From NCBI GenBank assembly GCA_020636995.1, contig JACJWU010000004.1, forward strand, positions 306,176 to 370,175: a stretch of 64,000 nt of DNA, written 5' to 3'. A model generated the notes under the pieces. The model made no database searches, had not been told where the DNA came from, and saw only the letters and a list, made by a program, of their open reading frames with translations. The DNA comes from Actinomycetota bacterium. Its GTDB lineage: Bacteria; Actinomycetota; Actinomycetes; S36-B12; UBA10799. The position numbers were made by a program, and so were the translations under genes. This document shows, in pieces, positions 7,065 through 16,396 of this stretch (the stretch's first letter is position 1; every line of letters starts with the position of its first letter).

Positions 7065-8498
7065 TCAGCGACTGCGCACGCGCAGGCGGGCAACCATGTA
7101 CACCGGCACGCCATCGGCCACGGCATCCACGCGGTATTTCGTGCCGGTCATCGCCTTGCGCACCTTCGCGACCGCGAGTTTGCACTTGTGCTTGGGAAGG
7201 TCCCGCCATGCGGACTTGGGCTTGCGCACCGACCACGAGCACTGCGAGAAGCTGCGCAGCGCGCGCAATACGAGACGCTCACCACGATCGGCGCGCACCC
7301 GCACGACACCCCACGACACCGCGGCCGACGCGCTGGCAGGGGGTTCGGAGGTCTGCGGCCCCGGAGCCGGCGGGTTCACACCCAGGGCACACGCGGCGCA
7401 GATCAGTCCGGATCCGGACGCGGGGTCCACTCCGGCGGCGTCGATGTCGATCGCCGTCGCGGTCAACAGACCCAGGACATCGATCGCGCGGCTGACATCG
7501 ACTGAACGAGCCAGCGCCGCCACCCCGGAGGCGAAGGGAGTGGACATCGAGGTACCGGACTCGAATGCGTAGTCGTCGCCGGGCACGGTCGACAGGATCA
7601 TGGTCCCCGGTGCCGCCACGTCGACGTACGACCCACGGGTCGAGAACGATGCCACGGCGTTGTCAGGGGTAGTGGCGGCCACTGCGACCACATCCGGAAA
7701 GGCGGCTGGGTACTCCGGCGGCGCCCCGACGCCGCTGTTCCCGGCCGCGGCCACAACTGTCACACCCTTCTGGACCGCGTACTCGATCGCCGCCTCCTGC
7801 GCAGCGCTGGCAGTCGGCCCGCCGAGGCTCAGATTGACCACGAGCGCGCCATGATCGACGGCGTAGATGATGCCTTCCGCCACGTCGGACGCGTAGCCGG
7901 CGCCGTCTTCGTCCAGCACCCGCACCGACATGATCTTCGCCTCCGGCGCCACCCCCAGCCCGCCAACGCCGTTGTCGGCCGCGGCGATGATCCCGGCCAC
8001 ATGCGTTCCGTGGCCGTGGGGATCGACATCCCCGCCGGCCTGCGCCTTCCAACCCGTCAGGTCGATGCCTGCCACGACCTGTCCGGCGAGATCCTCGTGG
8101 TAGGCGTCGACACCGGTGTCGAGCACCGCCACCGTGACACCCCCGCCGCGGGTGACCGACCAGGCCGCATTGGCCCGCACGGCCCCGACACCCCATTGGT
8201 CGGCCAGATACGGTTCGGAGATCTCACTGACATGCACCCGGGAATCCAACTCCACGCTGAGGACATCGGGGTCGGCCAACTCCTCGGCGACCTCATCGAT
8301 GGCATCGGCGCGACCCACAACCGCTTCGACCTCGATGGCCGGACCGCCCGGGCCGTCGATGACGGACACGATCCGCCCGGCCTCGCGCGGTCCCAGGTCC
8401 CCGACGACTGCGGCCGCACCGTCGTCACTGAAGGCCGGTGCCCCAGGGGCGACCAGCAGGGCCATCGCCGCCGTCGTCGCCGCCCAACGCCCAATCAT
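7065..8498 (-). CDS. Secreted subtilisin-family serine protease
   Basis: A 477-residue S8 peptidase with a signal peptide ending near PGAPAFS (about 1-24), a short propeptide, and a full catalytic triad: D127 in VLDTGVD, H163 in HGHGTHVAG and S317 in GTSMSTPFA. The oxyanion asparagine is in AAAGNSG. After residue 380 a Pro/Ala-rich linker leads to a basic, Cys-containing C-terminal domain of about 80 residues that I do not recognise. ATG 8498 has GGAGG upstream; a longer reading in frame lacks a signal. Divergent from the marR gene. Confidence 0.9.
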   Translation of the reverse strand: MIGRWAATTAAMALLVAPGAPAFSDDGAAAVVGDLGPREAGRIVSVIDGPGGPAIEVEAVVGRADAIDEVAEELADPDVLSVELDSRVHVSEISEPYLADQWGVGAVRANAAWSVTRGGGVTVAVLDTGVDAYHEDLAGQVVAGIDLTGWKAQAGGDVDPHGHGTHVAGIIAAADNGVGGLGVAPEAKIMSVRVLDEDGAGYASDVAEGIIYAVDHGALVVNLSLGGPTASAAQEAAIEYAVQKGVTVVAAAGNSGVGAPPEYPAAFPDVVAVAATTPDNAVASFSTRGSYVDVAAPGTMILSTVPGDDYAFESGTSMSTPFASGVAALARSVDVSRAIDVLGLLTATAIDIDAAGVDPASGSGLICAACALGVNPPAPGPQTSEPPASASAAVSWGVVRVRADRGERLVLRALRSFSQCSWSVRKPKSAWRDLPKHKCKLAVAKVRKAMTGTKYRVDAVADGVPVYMVARLRVRSR

Positions 8499-8596
8499 CT
8501 GCCTGCCTCCACTTGAGACATCGGCAACCCGCCGACCTGGCGGGGGCCGCGGTTCACCCGTTCGGCCTAATGACCGCGGGGGAATAGCCTGGGTCC

Positions 8597-8630
8597 TGAT
8601 ATAGTTAGCAAAAGTAATGAGTATTGCTAA
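8597..8630 (+). promoter_or_regulatory. marR promoter with palindromic operator
   Basis: An extended -10 element TGATATAGT (8597-8605) runs into an inverted repeat TTAGCAA (8605-8611) and TTGCTAA (8624-8630), arms perfect over 7 bp. It covers the expected transcription start, as in autorepressing MarR genes. A CCGGAGG ribosome-binding site follows at 8644-8650. Confidence 0.65.
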
Positions 8631-8656
8631 TGAACTTCGCCCTCCGGAGGACACCT

Positions 8657-9070
8657 GTGCCCAGCAACGCCTCGGACCTTCGGATCGCGGTCATGCGCCT
8701 GGCACGCCGGCTGCGCACCGAACGTGCGAGCGACACTTTGACACCGAGCCAACTGGCGGTCCTCGCGACACTGATGCGCGAGGGGCCGATGTGTCCCGGC
8801 GACCTGGCTGGCGCCGAGCGGGTGCAACCGCCGTCGATGACCCGGATCCTGAACAGTCTGCAAGCGGCGGGCATGGTCACAAAGACCAGACATCCCGAGG
8901 ACGGCCGCCAGGTTCTGTACGCGGCCACCGGCGACGGCGAGCAGCTGGTGACCAGGGACAGGGAACGCCGGGACAACTGGCTGTCTCACAGACTGCAGGA
9001 ACTGACGGAGGACGAGCGCGCGACACTGCAAGCCGCCATGCCGATCCTGAACCGGCTCGCACTGGGCTAG
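8657..9070 (+). CDS. MarR family transcriptional regulator
   Basis: A 137-residue winged-helix regulator. The HTH and wing are in LATLMREGPMCPGDLAGAERVQPPSMTRILNSLQAAGMV and HPEDGRQVLY. GTG 8657 is favoured because it follows CCGGAGG at the right distance; an ATG upstream at 8630 lies in the operator. It heads a two-gene unit with an MFS exporter, the classic arrangement in which MarR represses the pump until a drug or phenolic ligand binds. Confidence 0.88.
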   Translation: MPSNASDLRIAVMRLARRLRTERASDTLTPSQLAVLATLMREGPMCPGDLAGAERVQPPSMTRILNSLQAAGMVTKTRHPEDGRQVLYAATGDGEQLVTRDRERRDNWLSHRLQELTEDERATLQAAMPILNRLALG

Positions 9071-10257
9071 CCCGGACCTTCTCGGCGCTGCGGATACCGA
9101 ACTATCGGCGGTACGCCTCCGGCGCCCTGGCGTCGAACGTCGGGACCTGGATGCACCGCATCGCACAGTCCTGGCTGGTGCTGCAGATCACCGGCGACGC
9201 CCGCATGCTGGGCTTCGTTGTGGCTGCTCAGTTCGCGCCGATGCTGTTCCTCGCCCCGTGGGCCGGCGTCCTGGCCGACCGCTACGACCGACGCCGACTG
9301 CTGCAATGGACACAGATCGGCATGGGGCTGCAGGCGCTCGCACTGGGCCTGCTGACGCTGTCCGGACATGCCTCAGGAGCGCTGGTCCTCCTGTTCGCCG
9401 CCATCCTCGGGATCGTCACAGCACTCGACGGCCCCGCTCGGCAGTCGATCGTTTCCGACCTCGTGCCCGCGGATCAGGTGGTCAACGCGGTCGCATTGAA
9501 CAGTGCCAACTTCAACGCCGCCCGCCTGGTGGGTCCCGCGGTCGCCGGCCTGATGATCGCGGCCTGGGGGCCCGGCTGGGTGTTCCTCGTGAACGCGGCG
9601 ACGTTCGCCGCGATGTACGCCGCCCTGACCCGCATCCGTCTCACCAGGCGGGAGGGAGCCCGGCGAACCGGTGGTCTGCGCGACGGCTTGCGCTATGTGC
9701 GGGGCCGGCCGGACCTCTGGTTCGTCATCGGCACAGCGGGAGCGGTCGCGATGCTGGTGTTCAACTTCCCGATCACGATCGCCCTGATGGTCACCGACCA
9801 GTTCGGCGCGGACGCTCGCAGTTACGGCGTACTCGCCTCCCTGATGGCCGTGGGGTCGCTGGCGGCGGCGCTCGTGGCGGCGCGTCGCGGTCGCACGGAC
9901 CTGAAGCTGGTCGCCCTGGCCGCGGTGGCCGCGGGCGGCACGGTGATCACCGCCGGGGTCATGCCGTCGGTGCCCACTTTCGCGGCAGCACTCGTGGCCT
10001 GCGGCGCAGCCGCCCTGACGATGATGACCGCCGCCAACTCCTATCTGCAGACGCACTCCGACACCGAGCACCGAAGCCGCGTCATGGCGCTCTACATGGC
10101 GGTGTTCTTCGGCACAACGCCGGCCGGGGCGCCCTTGATCGGCCTGCTGGCCGACGACTTCGGGGCACGGGCGGCGATGGTCGTACCGGGGATGGTGAGC
10201 CTGGTCGTCACCGCGGGTCTGGTCGCCGCGTACCTGTGGGCGCGCCGTCGAGCCTGA
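9070..10257 (+). CDS. MFS drug exporter (MFS_3 type), start uncertain
   Basis: About 395 residues of a 12-helix MFS permease: the N-terminal block ALRIPNYRRY-GTWMHRIAQSWLVLQ, the loop DRYDRRRLLQWTQ, and the second half from WFVIGTAG on are typical of MarR-linked multidrug or siderophore exporters. The normal N-terminus (FSALRIPNYRRY) is present, but there is no ATG, GTG or TTG in frame between it and the MarR stop; the first ATG (9151) would remove about 25 residues ahead of helix 1. The coordinate given is the first codon after the MarR gene. Start by a rare codon, a frameshift fusion with MarR, or a sequencing error are all possible. Confidence 0.8.
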   Translation, partial: ARTFSALRIPNYRRYASGALASNVGTWMHRIAQSWLVLQITGDARMLGFVVAAQFAPMLFLAPWAGVLADRYDRRRLLQWTQIGMGLQALALGLLTLSGHASGALVLLFAAILGIVTALDGPARQSIVSDLVPADQVVNAVALNSANFNAARLVGPAVAGLMIAAWGPGWVFLVNAATFAAMYAALTRIRLTRREGARRTGGLRDGLRYVRGRPDLWFVIGTAGAVAMLVFNFPITIALMVTDQFGADARSYGVLASLMAVGSLAAALVAARRGRTDLKLVALAAVAAGGTVITAGVMPSVPTFAAALVACGAAALTMMTAANSYLQTHSDTEHRSRVMALYMAVFFGTTPAGAPLIGLLADDFGARAAMVVPGMVSLVVTAGLVAAYLWARRRA

Positions 10258-10303
10258 CGGTTGCGGCGCTACTACCGCCCGTAACCCCGCCGGCACCGCG
10301 TTC

Positions 10304-10529
10304 GTGACGTTGTTGCTGGTCCCGGCAGCGCGAGTGTGACGTTGTTGCTGCTCCCCGCACCGCGGGCGCGGCGCTGTTACCGCCCATAACCCCGATTCCC
10401 GGCCGGCACCGCGAGTGTGACGTTGTTGCTGGTCCCCGCACCGCGAGTGTGACGTTGTTGCGGGGTTCTGGACCGTGCAACCCAACAACAACGCGACACT
10501 CGGGGGTTTGGGACCCGCAACAACGTCAC
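10304..10529. repeat. Interspersed GTGACGTTGTTGC repeats
   Basis: Four direct copies of GTGACGTTGTTGC (10304, 10336, 10417, 10449), mostly preceded by GCGAGT, then two inverted copies: a variant near 10486-10500 and an exact one at 10517-10529 that overlaps the stop codon of the next gene. The same core recurs at 59.56-59.67 kb. The region 10258-10525 has no gene. Confidence 0.85.
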
Positions 10530-13500
10530 AACCGCGCGGCGGGGGTCTGTGTACGCCGAGCCGCCCCCATCAACAGCCCGATCCCGGCCAGCACTGCCGC
10601 CACCACCAGCAGGTACAAGGGGATCTCGGTCGGGATGCCCAGGTGCACCGTGATGCCCAGGATCCGGGACAACCCCAGCGGGAGCAACGCCATCTGATCG
10701 TTGAACGCAGTCAGCGCACTCTCCAGCCCGGACCACTGCATCAGCGCGCCCAGGAAGAGCATGGGGACCGAAACCGCGACCAACACCCGGCCCGTCGCAC
10801 GCAGCCGTCCGCACCCGTACGCCGTGCGCATCACAACGTAGGTGACCCAGAACAGCCACAGGAACAGGGCGAAACTCAGCGGCACGTAGATGTTGCGGAA
10901 CTGCTCGTCGGTCCAGAACCGGTACCAGTACGACAGCGGCCCGCGCATGACCACCACCAGGCTGAGCAGGAGGGTCTTCCACAAGAGGGCCGCGCCGGCA
11001 GCGGCGTACAGCGCGAAGGGATCACGCCCGCGGATCAGCACCCTGGCCGTCCCCACGAACAACCCGATCGAACCCAGCGTCGCCAGCAGGTAGGTCCAGG
11101 ACAGCCATCCAGAGAACGAGCCACGGCTGAGCAGGAGAAGCGCGGCGGGCAGCACCCACACCAGCACCCGAGCACCGCGCGATTGCGTTGGTTCATCGAC
11201 GAGGCGCCAGGGCCGGGTCGCGCCGATCCACAGGCCGCGAGCGGCCACACCGACTGCCCCGCCACGACCCCGGCCGACCAGTCCCCAGCCCAGCAGCCCG
11301 AGGACGCCGACGACGACGACCAGCGTGACCGCCTGCGAGGACCGCGTGCGCTCGGCGTGCGCGAAGCCCGCCTCCGCAGCGAAGAACGAGTACGCAGGTG
11401 TGTCCAGATCCTGTGCGTACGTCGCCGCGTGTTCAGCGACCGCGGAGTCGTAGGCGGCCTTGTTCGCCTCCCAGGCGTCCCACGCTGCGGGATCCCCGGT
11501 GTCGATCCAGTCGTAGTAGGACAGGAAGGCCGCACGGTGCGCCGCGAGTGTGGCGAACAGGTCCACCTCGTACTCCAGCGAGTGGATCAGGCGGTCGCGA
11601 AGGGCGGGATCCTTCCACGCCCGCGGATCCGTGTTTTGCGCCTCCGCCAGCATCTTCTCGGCGGCCGCCTGCGCGTCCTGCGCGCCCGTGATCGCCTCGT
11701 CGATGCGGCCGCGTGACGCGTTGTGAATCACACTAAGCGCCGCCGTGTCACCGCTAACGATGTCCCACTCGAAGATCCACATCATGGGCGGGGGTTCGAG
11801 GCCCAGAGCCAACACCCGCTTGTCGGCGTACGGCGGGATGTAGAGACCCTGCTTGGCCACCTGCCGGGACTGCGCGAAGATCGCCTCGATGGTCCGCGCG
11901 GTAGCCGGGTCGTCCGTGATGTTCTGCGTGATCCAGCTGCGGTTGACCTCCGCAAGGTCGGCGTCGGCGTTCCATGCGAGCTGGCCGGTCGCGTAGACAT
12001 CGAGGTCGTAGAGCTGCCAGAAGCCGGTCTTCAAGTAGAGAGACATCGGCCCGGCGCGCCACGGCCCACCGTCCTGTGTCCAGACCCAGACGCCCACGAT
12101 GTTCGGGTTCTTCTTCTCGAAGTCCTGTAGCGCCTGTTGATGATCGGCGGACAGGTAGTTGGGGAAGGAACTGAACGCTTCGAACTCGCGGCGGGACTGG
12201 AACTCCACGATCCGCGGATGCTCACCCTGCTCGAGGGTGGGGTTCAGGGGCAGCCAGGAATAGAAGTCCCCCATCGTGAACTTGGTGACGACCACGAGAT
12301 TGTCCGCCGGAATCCCGTCGAGCACCGTGTCGTAGGACGCGGGGTTGGTGTGCATGTCGCCGACCTCCCCCACACCCACCGACCAGGTCCGGAAGTAGAT
12401 CGTCTTGCCATACTCGCCGGCGGTGGCCGTGAACTTCGTCAGCATCGTCCGCACGGAGTCGACGGTCGTGACCGCGAGCGTCGAGAAGTAGTCCCACCCC
12501 GGGCTGTTGTAGACGGTCCCCGCCTCCCCGATGCGGATCATCAGCCCGTCGACGAACGGCATGTTCTCGAAGAACTCCTCGAGCCCGGCCTGGTACACCT
12601 CCCACAGCCTCGGGTCATCCACATCGAAGCCGCCGAGCTCACGCTGGACGTAGTCGTCAAGGGGACCGGTGTTGGCCAACATGTCCGTTTTGAAGACGAC
12701 CCGCATCCCCATCTCATCGGCGTACTGCCACATATTCCCGAACTGCTCGACCATGGCCTCGTGCCGCGCACGGTGGGGGCTGTCCTCCGGGTAGATCTCG
12801 TTGCCGTTGCCCACCCTGTCGAAGTTGACGTACTCAAGGAAGCCGCTGACGATGACGCCGTTGTAGCCGTAGGCACGGATGTGATCTATGTAGTCCTGCC
12901 ACTCGGCAGTGACGCGCGCCAGCCCCTCCGGATCGACCCACGGCTCGTCGGACAGGACGACGTCGGCGAACTGCCTGGAGTTGTGGGAGTAGTCGTCCTG
13001 CGCCGCCCAGGCCTGCGGATCGGGTTCGACCCCGACGGCACCGTAGTCGGCGAAGCGGTACTCCAGTTGCGGGACGACCGGCGCGCCGGGACTCGCCGGG
13101 AGTTCCTCGCCGGCTGCCACTACATCGGACGCCGCCAATAGGCCGTTGGCCATACCCTGTCGGCCCGCCCCGTTGACGCCGCCGACCCACATCTGGAAAC
13201 CCTGCGCCGGAAGGTCTTCGTCGCGCACGACGAAGTCCGCGGATCCGGTCACGATTCTCGAACGTTCTCCGGACGCTGCGAGGACGTCCCGGAACCGCGT
13301 GACCGCCATGCTCAACAGCGGGTCCGACTCGTAGCCCTGCGGCATCGCGATGGTGGCAATGTCCGGGGCTTGCGCACCCAGCACCTGCTTCGACGTGGGA
13401 ATCACAGCCTGCGTCGGCAGTTCCTTGTCGTCGATCGACAACGCGAGCAGGCCGTTGGTGGCCGAGGCCACCCCCAGCCCGATGAGCAACGCGACCACAC

Positions 13501-13534
13501 CGTAGACGACCGAGGGGATCCACCATCGCTTCAC
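10526..13534 (-). CDS. Large membrane protein with GH67-like extracellular domain
   Basis: About 1,002 residues. One helix near the N-terminus (about 5-28) is followed by an extracellular region of about 750 residues, then seven or so helices to the end. The soluble part contains YGYNGVIVSGFLEYVNF, a WSVGVGEVGD stretch, KFTMGDFYSWLPLNP and IVGVWVWTQDGGPWRAG, in the order expected of alpha-glucuronidase-type (GH67-like) TIM barrels. I therefore infer a surface glycosidase, weakly supported. GTG 13534 is chosen because TACGCT lies 7 nt upstream; a GTG at 13585 is also possible. The hydrolase and MFS genes precede it on the same strand. Confidence 0.6.
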   Translation of the reverse strand: MKRWWIPSVVYGVVALLIGLGVASATNGLLALSIDDKELPTQAVIPTSKQVLGAQAPDIATIAMPQGYESDPLLSMAVTRFRDVLAASGERSRIVTGSADFVVRDEDLPAQGFQMWVGGVNGAGRQGMANGLLAASDVVAAGEELPASPGAPVVPQLEYRFADYGAVGVEPDPQAWAAQDDYSHNSRQFADVVLSDEPWVDPEGLARVTAEWQDYIDHIRAYGYNGVIVSGFLEYVNFDRVGNGNEIYPEDSPHRARHEAMVEQFGNMWQYADEMGMRVVFKTDMLANTGPLDDYVQRELGGFDVDDPRLWEVYQAGLEEFFENMPFVDGLMIRIGEAGTVYNSPGWDYFSTLAVTTVDSVRTMLTKFTATAGEYGKTIYFRTWSVGVGEVGDMHTNPASYDTVLDGIPADNLVVVTKFTMGDFYSWLPLNPTLEQGEHPRIVEFQSRREFEAFSSFPNYLSADHQQALQDFEKKNPNIVGVWVWTQDGGPWRAGPMSLYLKTGFWQLYDLDVYATGQLAWNADADLAEVNRSWITQNITDDPATARTIEAIFAQSRQVAKQGLYIPPYADKRVLALGLEPPPMMWIFEWDIVSGDTAALSVIHNASRGRIDEAITGAQDAQAAAEKMLAEAQNTDPRAWKDPALRDRLIHSLEYEVDLFATLAAHRAAFLSYYDWIDTGDPAAWDAWEANKAAYDSAVAEHAATYAQDLDTPAYSFFAAEAGFAHAERTRSSQAVTLVVVVGVLGLLGWGLVGRGRGGAVGVAARGLWIGATRPWRLVDEPTQSRGARVLVWVLPAALLLLSRGSFSGWLSWTYLLATLGSIGLFVGTARVLIRGRDPFALYAAAGAALLWKTLLLSLVVVMRGPLSYWYRFWTDEQFRNIYVPLSFALFLWLFWVTYVVMRTAYGCGRLRATGRVLVAVSVPMLFLGALMQWSGLESALTAFNDQMALLPLGLSRILGITVHLGIPTEIPLYLLVVAAVLAGIGLLMGAARRTQTPAARL

Positions 13535-13616
13535 CCGTAGCAGCGTACGGGGTGATCGCCGCCGGAAGGACCCGGACCGGAACACGTGTTATGGGCGCCG
13601 ACTTCGGAGCGATCGG

Positions 13617-14273
13617 TCACCGCACCCGGCGAAACCCCGGGTGCTCGCCCACATCCGGCACGTCACCGGCCATGAAGTCCGCCAACAAGCCGGTGCACAC
13701 TCCCCGCGCGGCATCGGGGTCTGTGCCACCCCCACACAATCGGCGCCCCAGCGTTCGCGCACGGCCCTGCAACATGTCCGCGTGCCCGAGATCCTCGACC
13801 ACGATGTGCACCGACTGGGGTGTCGCGCGGGCGAACTGCTCATGATTGGCACCCACCGGCGCGCAGGGGCCGGAGACGCCGGCGGCGGCGATCCACACCG
13901 GACCCTGATACGCGCTCGACACCCGCGTCGAGAGATCCCGTTGTGGCTTGCGACCCTGTCCATCCACCGGGTCGAGCAGGAAGAGCCCAGAGAGCCCGGG
14001 AAGCTCACCGGCCGCGAGCCACGCCGCCTGCCCACCTCGGGAGTGCCCGGCCAGGAACACCGGTCCGGACAGCTCCCGCACCAACGTTGCAGCGTCGGCC
14101 GCCTCCTGGCGCACCGAATGCTTGCCCCGCAACGCACCGAGCCCCCGCGGGTACAACTGCGGGACCTCAACCGCGACTCCCGCATCGACCAGTGGTGCCA
14201 GCAGCGCGGTGTAGGACTTCGCGCTGGACATGAAGCCGGGCAGGAACACCAGGCTCGCCTCAGGCGGTGGCAC
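13617..14273 (-). CDS. Alpha/beta hydrolase (chlorophyllase/dienelactone hydrolase-like)
   Basis: A 218-residue cytosolic alpha/beta hydrolase. The oxyanion region is VFLPGFMSS, the nucleophile elbow is GHSRGG (LAGHSRGGQAAW), the acid is likely in LFLLDPVDG, and the catalytic His is in DLGHADML. The start (GTG 14273) overlaps the MFS stop by 14 bases, so the two genes are coupled. Earlier in-frame codons code for low-complexity sequence antisense to nothing useful. Substrate unknown. Confidence 0.8.
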   Translation of the reverse strand: MPPPEASLVFLPGFMSSAKSYTALLAPLVDAGVAVEVPQLYPRGLGALRGKHSVRQEAADAATLVRELSGPVFLAGHSRGGQAAWLAAGELPGLSGLFLLDPVDGQGRKPQRDLSTRVSSAYQGPVWIAAAGVSGPCAPVGANHEQFARATPQSVHIVVEDLGHADMLQGRARTLGRRLCGGGTDPDAARGVCTGLLADFMAGDVPDVGEHPGFRRVR

Positions 14274-15480
14274 CGGCAGCCCCCTTGTCCAGCGTCTCGG
14301 GCATCCGCAGCGCAAGCACCAGCGCGAGTCCGGTGACCACGGCTCCGGCGCTGAATGCGATCGGGAAGCCTGCGGCGTCGAGCAACAGCCCCGCCACCAT
14401 CGGACCGATGATCGACCCGACATCCGACATCATCTGGAATCCCGCCACGACCGAACCGCCGTGGTGTCCCCTCGCGACGTCACCGACGATCGCGGTCGGC
14501 GACGGCCCGAGGAACGCCCCCGAGACACCTGCCACAGCCATGGCGACCAGGAACCAACCAGCATTCGGCGAGAGCGCCAACACGACCAGCGAGACCAGGC
14601 CCACGGCGAGGCCGATCGTCAAAGCCGGCTTGCGACCGCGGTGGTCAGCGGTGCGTCCACCGACCACGAGCAGCGCAGCCTGCAGTCCCGCCGCCACGAC
14701 GAATCCCACCCCTGCCAGTCCGGGCCCCTCCCGCAGACCCTCGACCACGAACAGCGGGACCAAGGACGAGCGCAGCCCGAAGAACACGAAACCGTTGGCG
14801 AAGTTGGCCCCGAGTGCGGCCTGGTACGCCGGCAGCTTCAGGGTGGGCAGGAACCTGATCGGCTCCGCGTCCGCGGGTGTCTCCGGCGTCTCCACCTGCT
14901 CAAGCCTCGGCAGCAGCGTGACCGCGACCAGGAACGCGGCCAGCAGCGTCCCTGCGTAGACGAAGAACGGCGCCCGGATCGACAACCCGATCACCAGACC
15001 ACCGACCGCCGGGCCGGCGACACCGCCGATCAGGAACCCGGCCTGGAACGCACCCGATGCCCGCCCCCGGTACTCGGTGGGGGTGACCCGCAGCAGGAGC
15101 GCCGTCGCCGAGATCGTGAACATCGCCGAGCCGGTACCGCCGATCCCGCGCAGGAGAAGCAACTGCACGTAGTCGGTGGCAAAACCTGCCGCGAGGCTCG
15201 ACAAGCCGACGATCGCGAGCCCCGCCGACATCACGTTGCGCTCGCCGAGGCGGTTGACCATCCAGCCTGCCGCCGGACTGCTGACCAGCCGCATGAATGC
15301 GAACACACTGATCACCGCGCTGGCCGCGAACGCGGAGACGCCGAAGGTGCGCGCAAACAACGGGATCGCAGGGATCACGATCCCGAAGCCGAGGGCCACG
15401 CAGAAGGCGATCGCGGCCAGCACGGTGACTTCCCGCGGCAGCCCGCCGATCCGCGGCACCCATGACTTCACGCGTGCCAC
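14260..15480 (-). CDS. MFS family transporter
   Basis: A 406-residue, 12-helix major facilitator of the MFS_1 drug/sugar efflux type. The motif A-like loop is GWMVNRLGERNVMSAG between helices 2 and 3 and its second-half counterpart is GGRTADHRGRKPAL. GTG start at 15480; it is divergent from msrA with 47 bases between. Coupled to the downstream hydrolase by overlap. No ligand can be inferred. Confidence 0.88.
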   Translation of the reverse strand: MARVKSWVPRIGGLPREVTVLAAIAFCVALGFGIVIPAIPLFARTFGVSAFAASAVISVFAFMRLVSSPAAGWMVNRLGERNVMSAGLAIVGLSSLAAGFATDYVQLLLLRGIGGTGSAMFTISATALLLRVTPTEYRGRASGAFQAGFLIGGVAGPAVGGLVIGLSIRAPFFVYAGTLLAAFLVAVTLLPRLEQVETPETPADAEPIRFLPTLKLPAYQAALGANFANGFVFFGLRSSLVPLFVVEGLREGPGLAGVGFVVAAGLQAALLVVGGRTADHRGRKPALTIGLAVGLVSLVVLALSPNAGWFLVAMAVAGVSGAFLGPSPTAIVGDVARGHHGGSVVAGFQMMSDVGSIIGPMVAGLLLDAAGFPIAFSAGAVVTGLALVLALRMPETLDKGAAGATA

Positions 15481-15527
15481 TATCGCAGCCGCTTTCGCAC
15501 TCTCCAGAACTGGGCGAGACTGGAGCC

Positions 15528-16181
15528 ATGGACCTGCGTGACTTCTTCAGCAGCAAGCGTTCGATGGTGAGCCCGGAGAACGCCATGCCCGATCGCCCGG
15601 ACTACCCCTTCACGGTGCCGGACCTGCACGTGGTGCTCGGGTCACCGCTGCATGCGCCGTGGCAGGACGGGGTGGAGGTCATCTACCTGGCCATGGGGTG
15701 TTTCTGGGGAGCCGAGGAGTACTTCTGGAAGACCCCGGGAGTGGTGTCGACCGCAGTCGGCTACCAGGGCGGCTTCTCCGCGTACCCCACGTACGAGGAG
15801 GTCTGCACTGGGCGCACGGGGCACACCGAGACCGCACTGGTCGCATACGACACCGCCGCGACGTCGACCCTCGACATCCTGCGTGTTTTCTGGGAGCACC
15901 ACGACCCGACGCAGGGGTACCGGCAGGGCAATGACGTCGGCACGCAGTACCGGTCAGCGATCTTCTGGACGACCGATGAGCAGCGGGCCATGGCCGAGAA
16001 GACCCGCGACGCGTACCAGGAGGTGCTCACGACCAAAGGCCTCGGCGACATCACGACCGAGATCGCCCCGGCTGCCGAGCATCCCTTCTACTACGCGGAG
16101 GACTACCACCAGCAGTATCTGCACAAGGTTCCCCACGGCTACCGGTGCCACGCGAACACCGGGGTGGCGCTGCCCGTCTGA
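15528..16181 (+). CDS. msrA: Peptide-methionine (S)-S-oxide reductase
   Basis: A 217-residue MsrA that reduces methionine-S-sulfoxide in proteins. The catalytic cysteine is C58 in AMGCFWGAEE; the substrate pocket WEHHDPTQGYRQGNDVGTQYRS and the EDYHQQYL block are complete. The N-terminal extension of about 45 residues is normal for actinobacterial MsrA. ATG 15528 has GGAG just upstream (6-nt spacing). It converges on the HepT remnant, 9 bases away. Confidence 0.95.
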   Translation: MDLRDFFSSKRSMVSPENAMPDRPDYPFTVPDLHVVLGSPLHAPWQDGVEVIYLAMGCFWGAEEYFWKTPGVVSTAVGYQGGFSAYPTYEEVCTGRTGHTETALVAYDTAATSTLDILRVFWEHHDPTQGYRQGNDVGTQYRSAIFWTTDEQRAMAEKTRDAYQEVLTTKGLGDITTEIAPAAEHPFYYAEDYHQQYLHKVPHGYRCHANTGVALPV

Positions 16182-16190
16182 TTCGAGTCG

Positions 16191-16396
16191 CTATGGCTGC
16201 TCGTCGTGCAGTCGCCGGATCGTGGACTCGAAGCCTGGCAGGTCCCTGTCGATCGTGGCCGCGATCATGGCTCGATCGATGAACGCATAGCCATCAGCGA
16301 TCCGGTTCCTAGTAGCACAGATCAGCGGCCAGTCCTCGCCGAACGCGTCGGAACGCATGTCGTCAGTGCCAGGAGTTCCCGGTCGCTGCGACTCAC
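16191..16396 (-). pseudogene. HepT-like partner protein, internally deleted and frameshifted
   Basis: The reading frame opens with VSRSDRELLA, a normal HepT start, at GTG 16396 overlapping the MNT stop (GTGA). It runs out of frame within 25 codons. A different frame then encodes the normal HepT C-terminus (ICATRNRIADGYAFIDRAMI and DRDLPGFESTIRRL), including an RNRIADGY motif in place of the usual RxxxxHxY RNase signature. About half of a usual 110-residue HepT is missing, so the gene looks inactivated by deletion. Confidence 0.7.

Noticed and set aside
6194..7495. Plus-strand reading of 433 codons
   Set aside because: Antisense to the FIST and subtilisin genes, which have clear domains; composition typical of a shadow.
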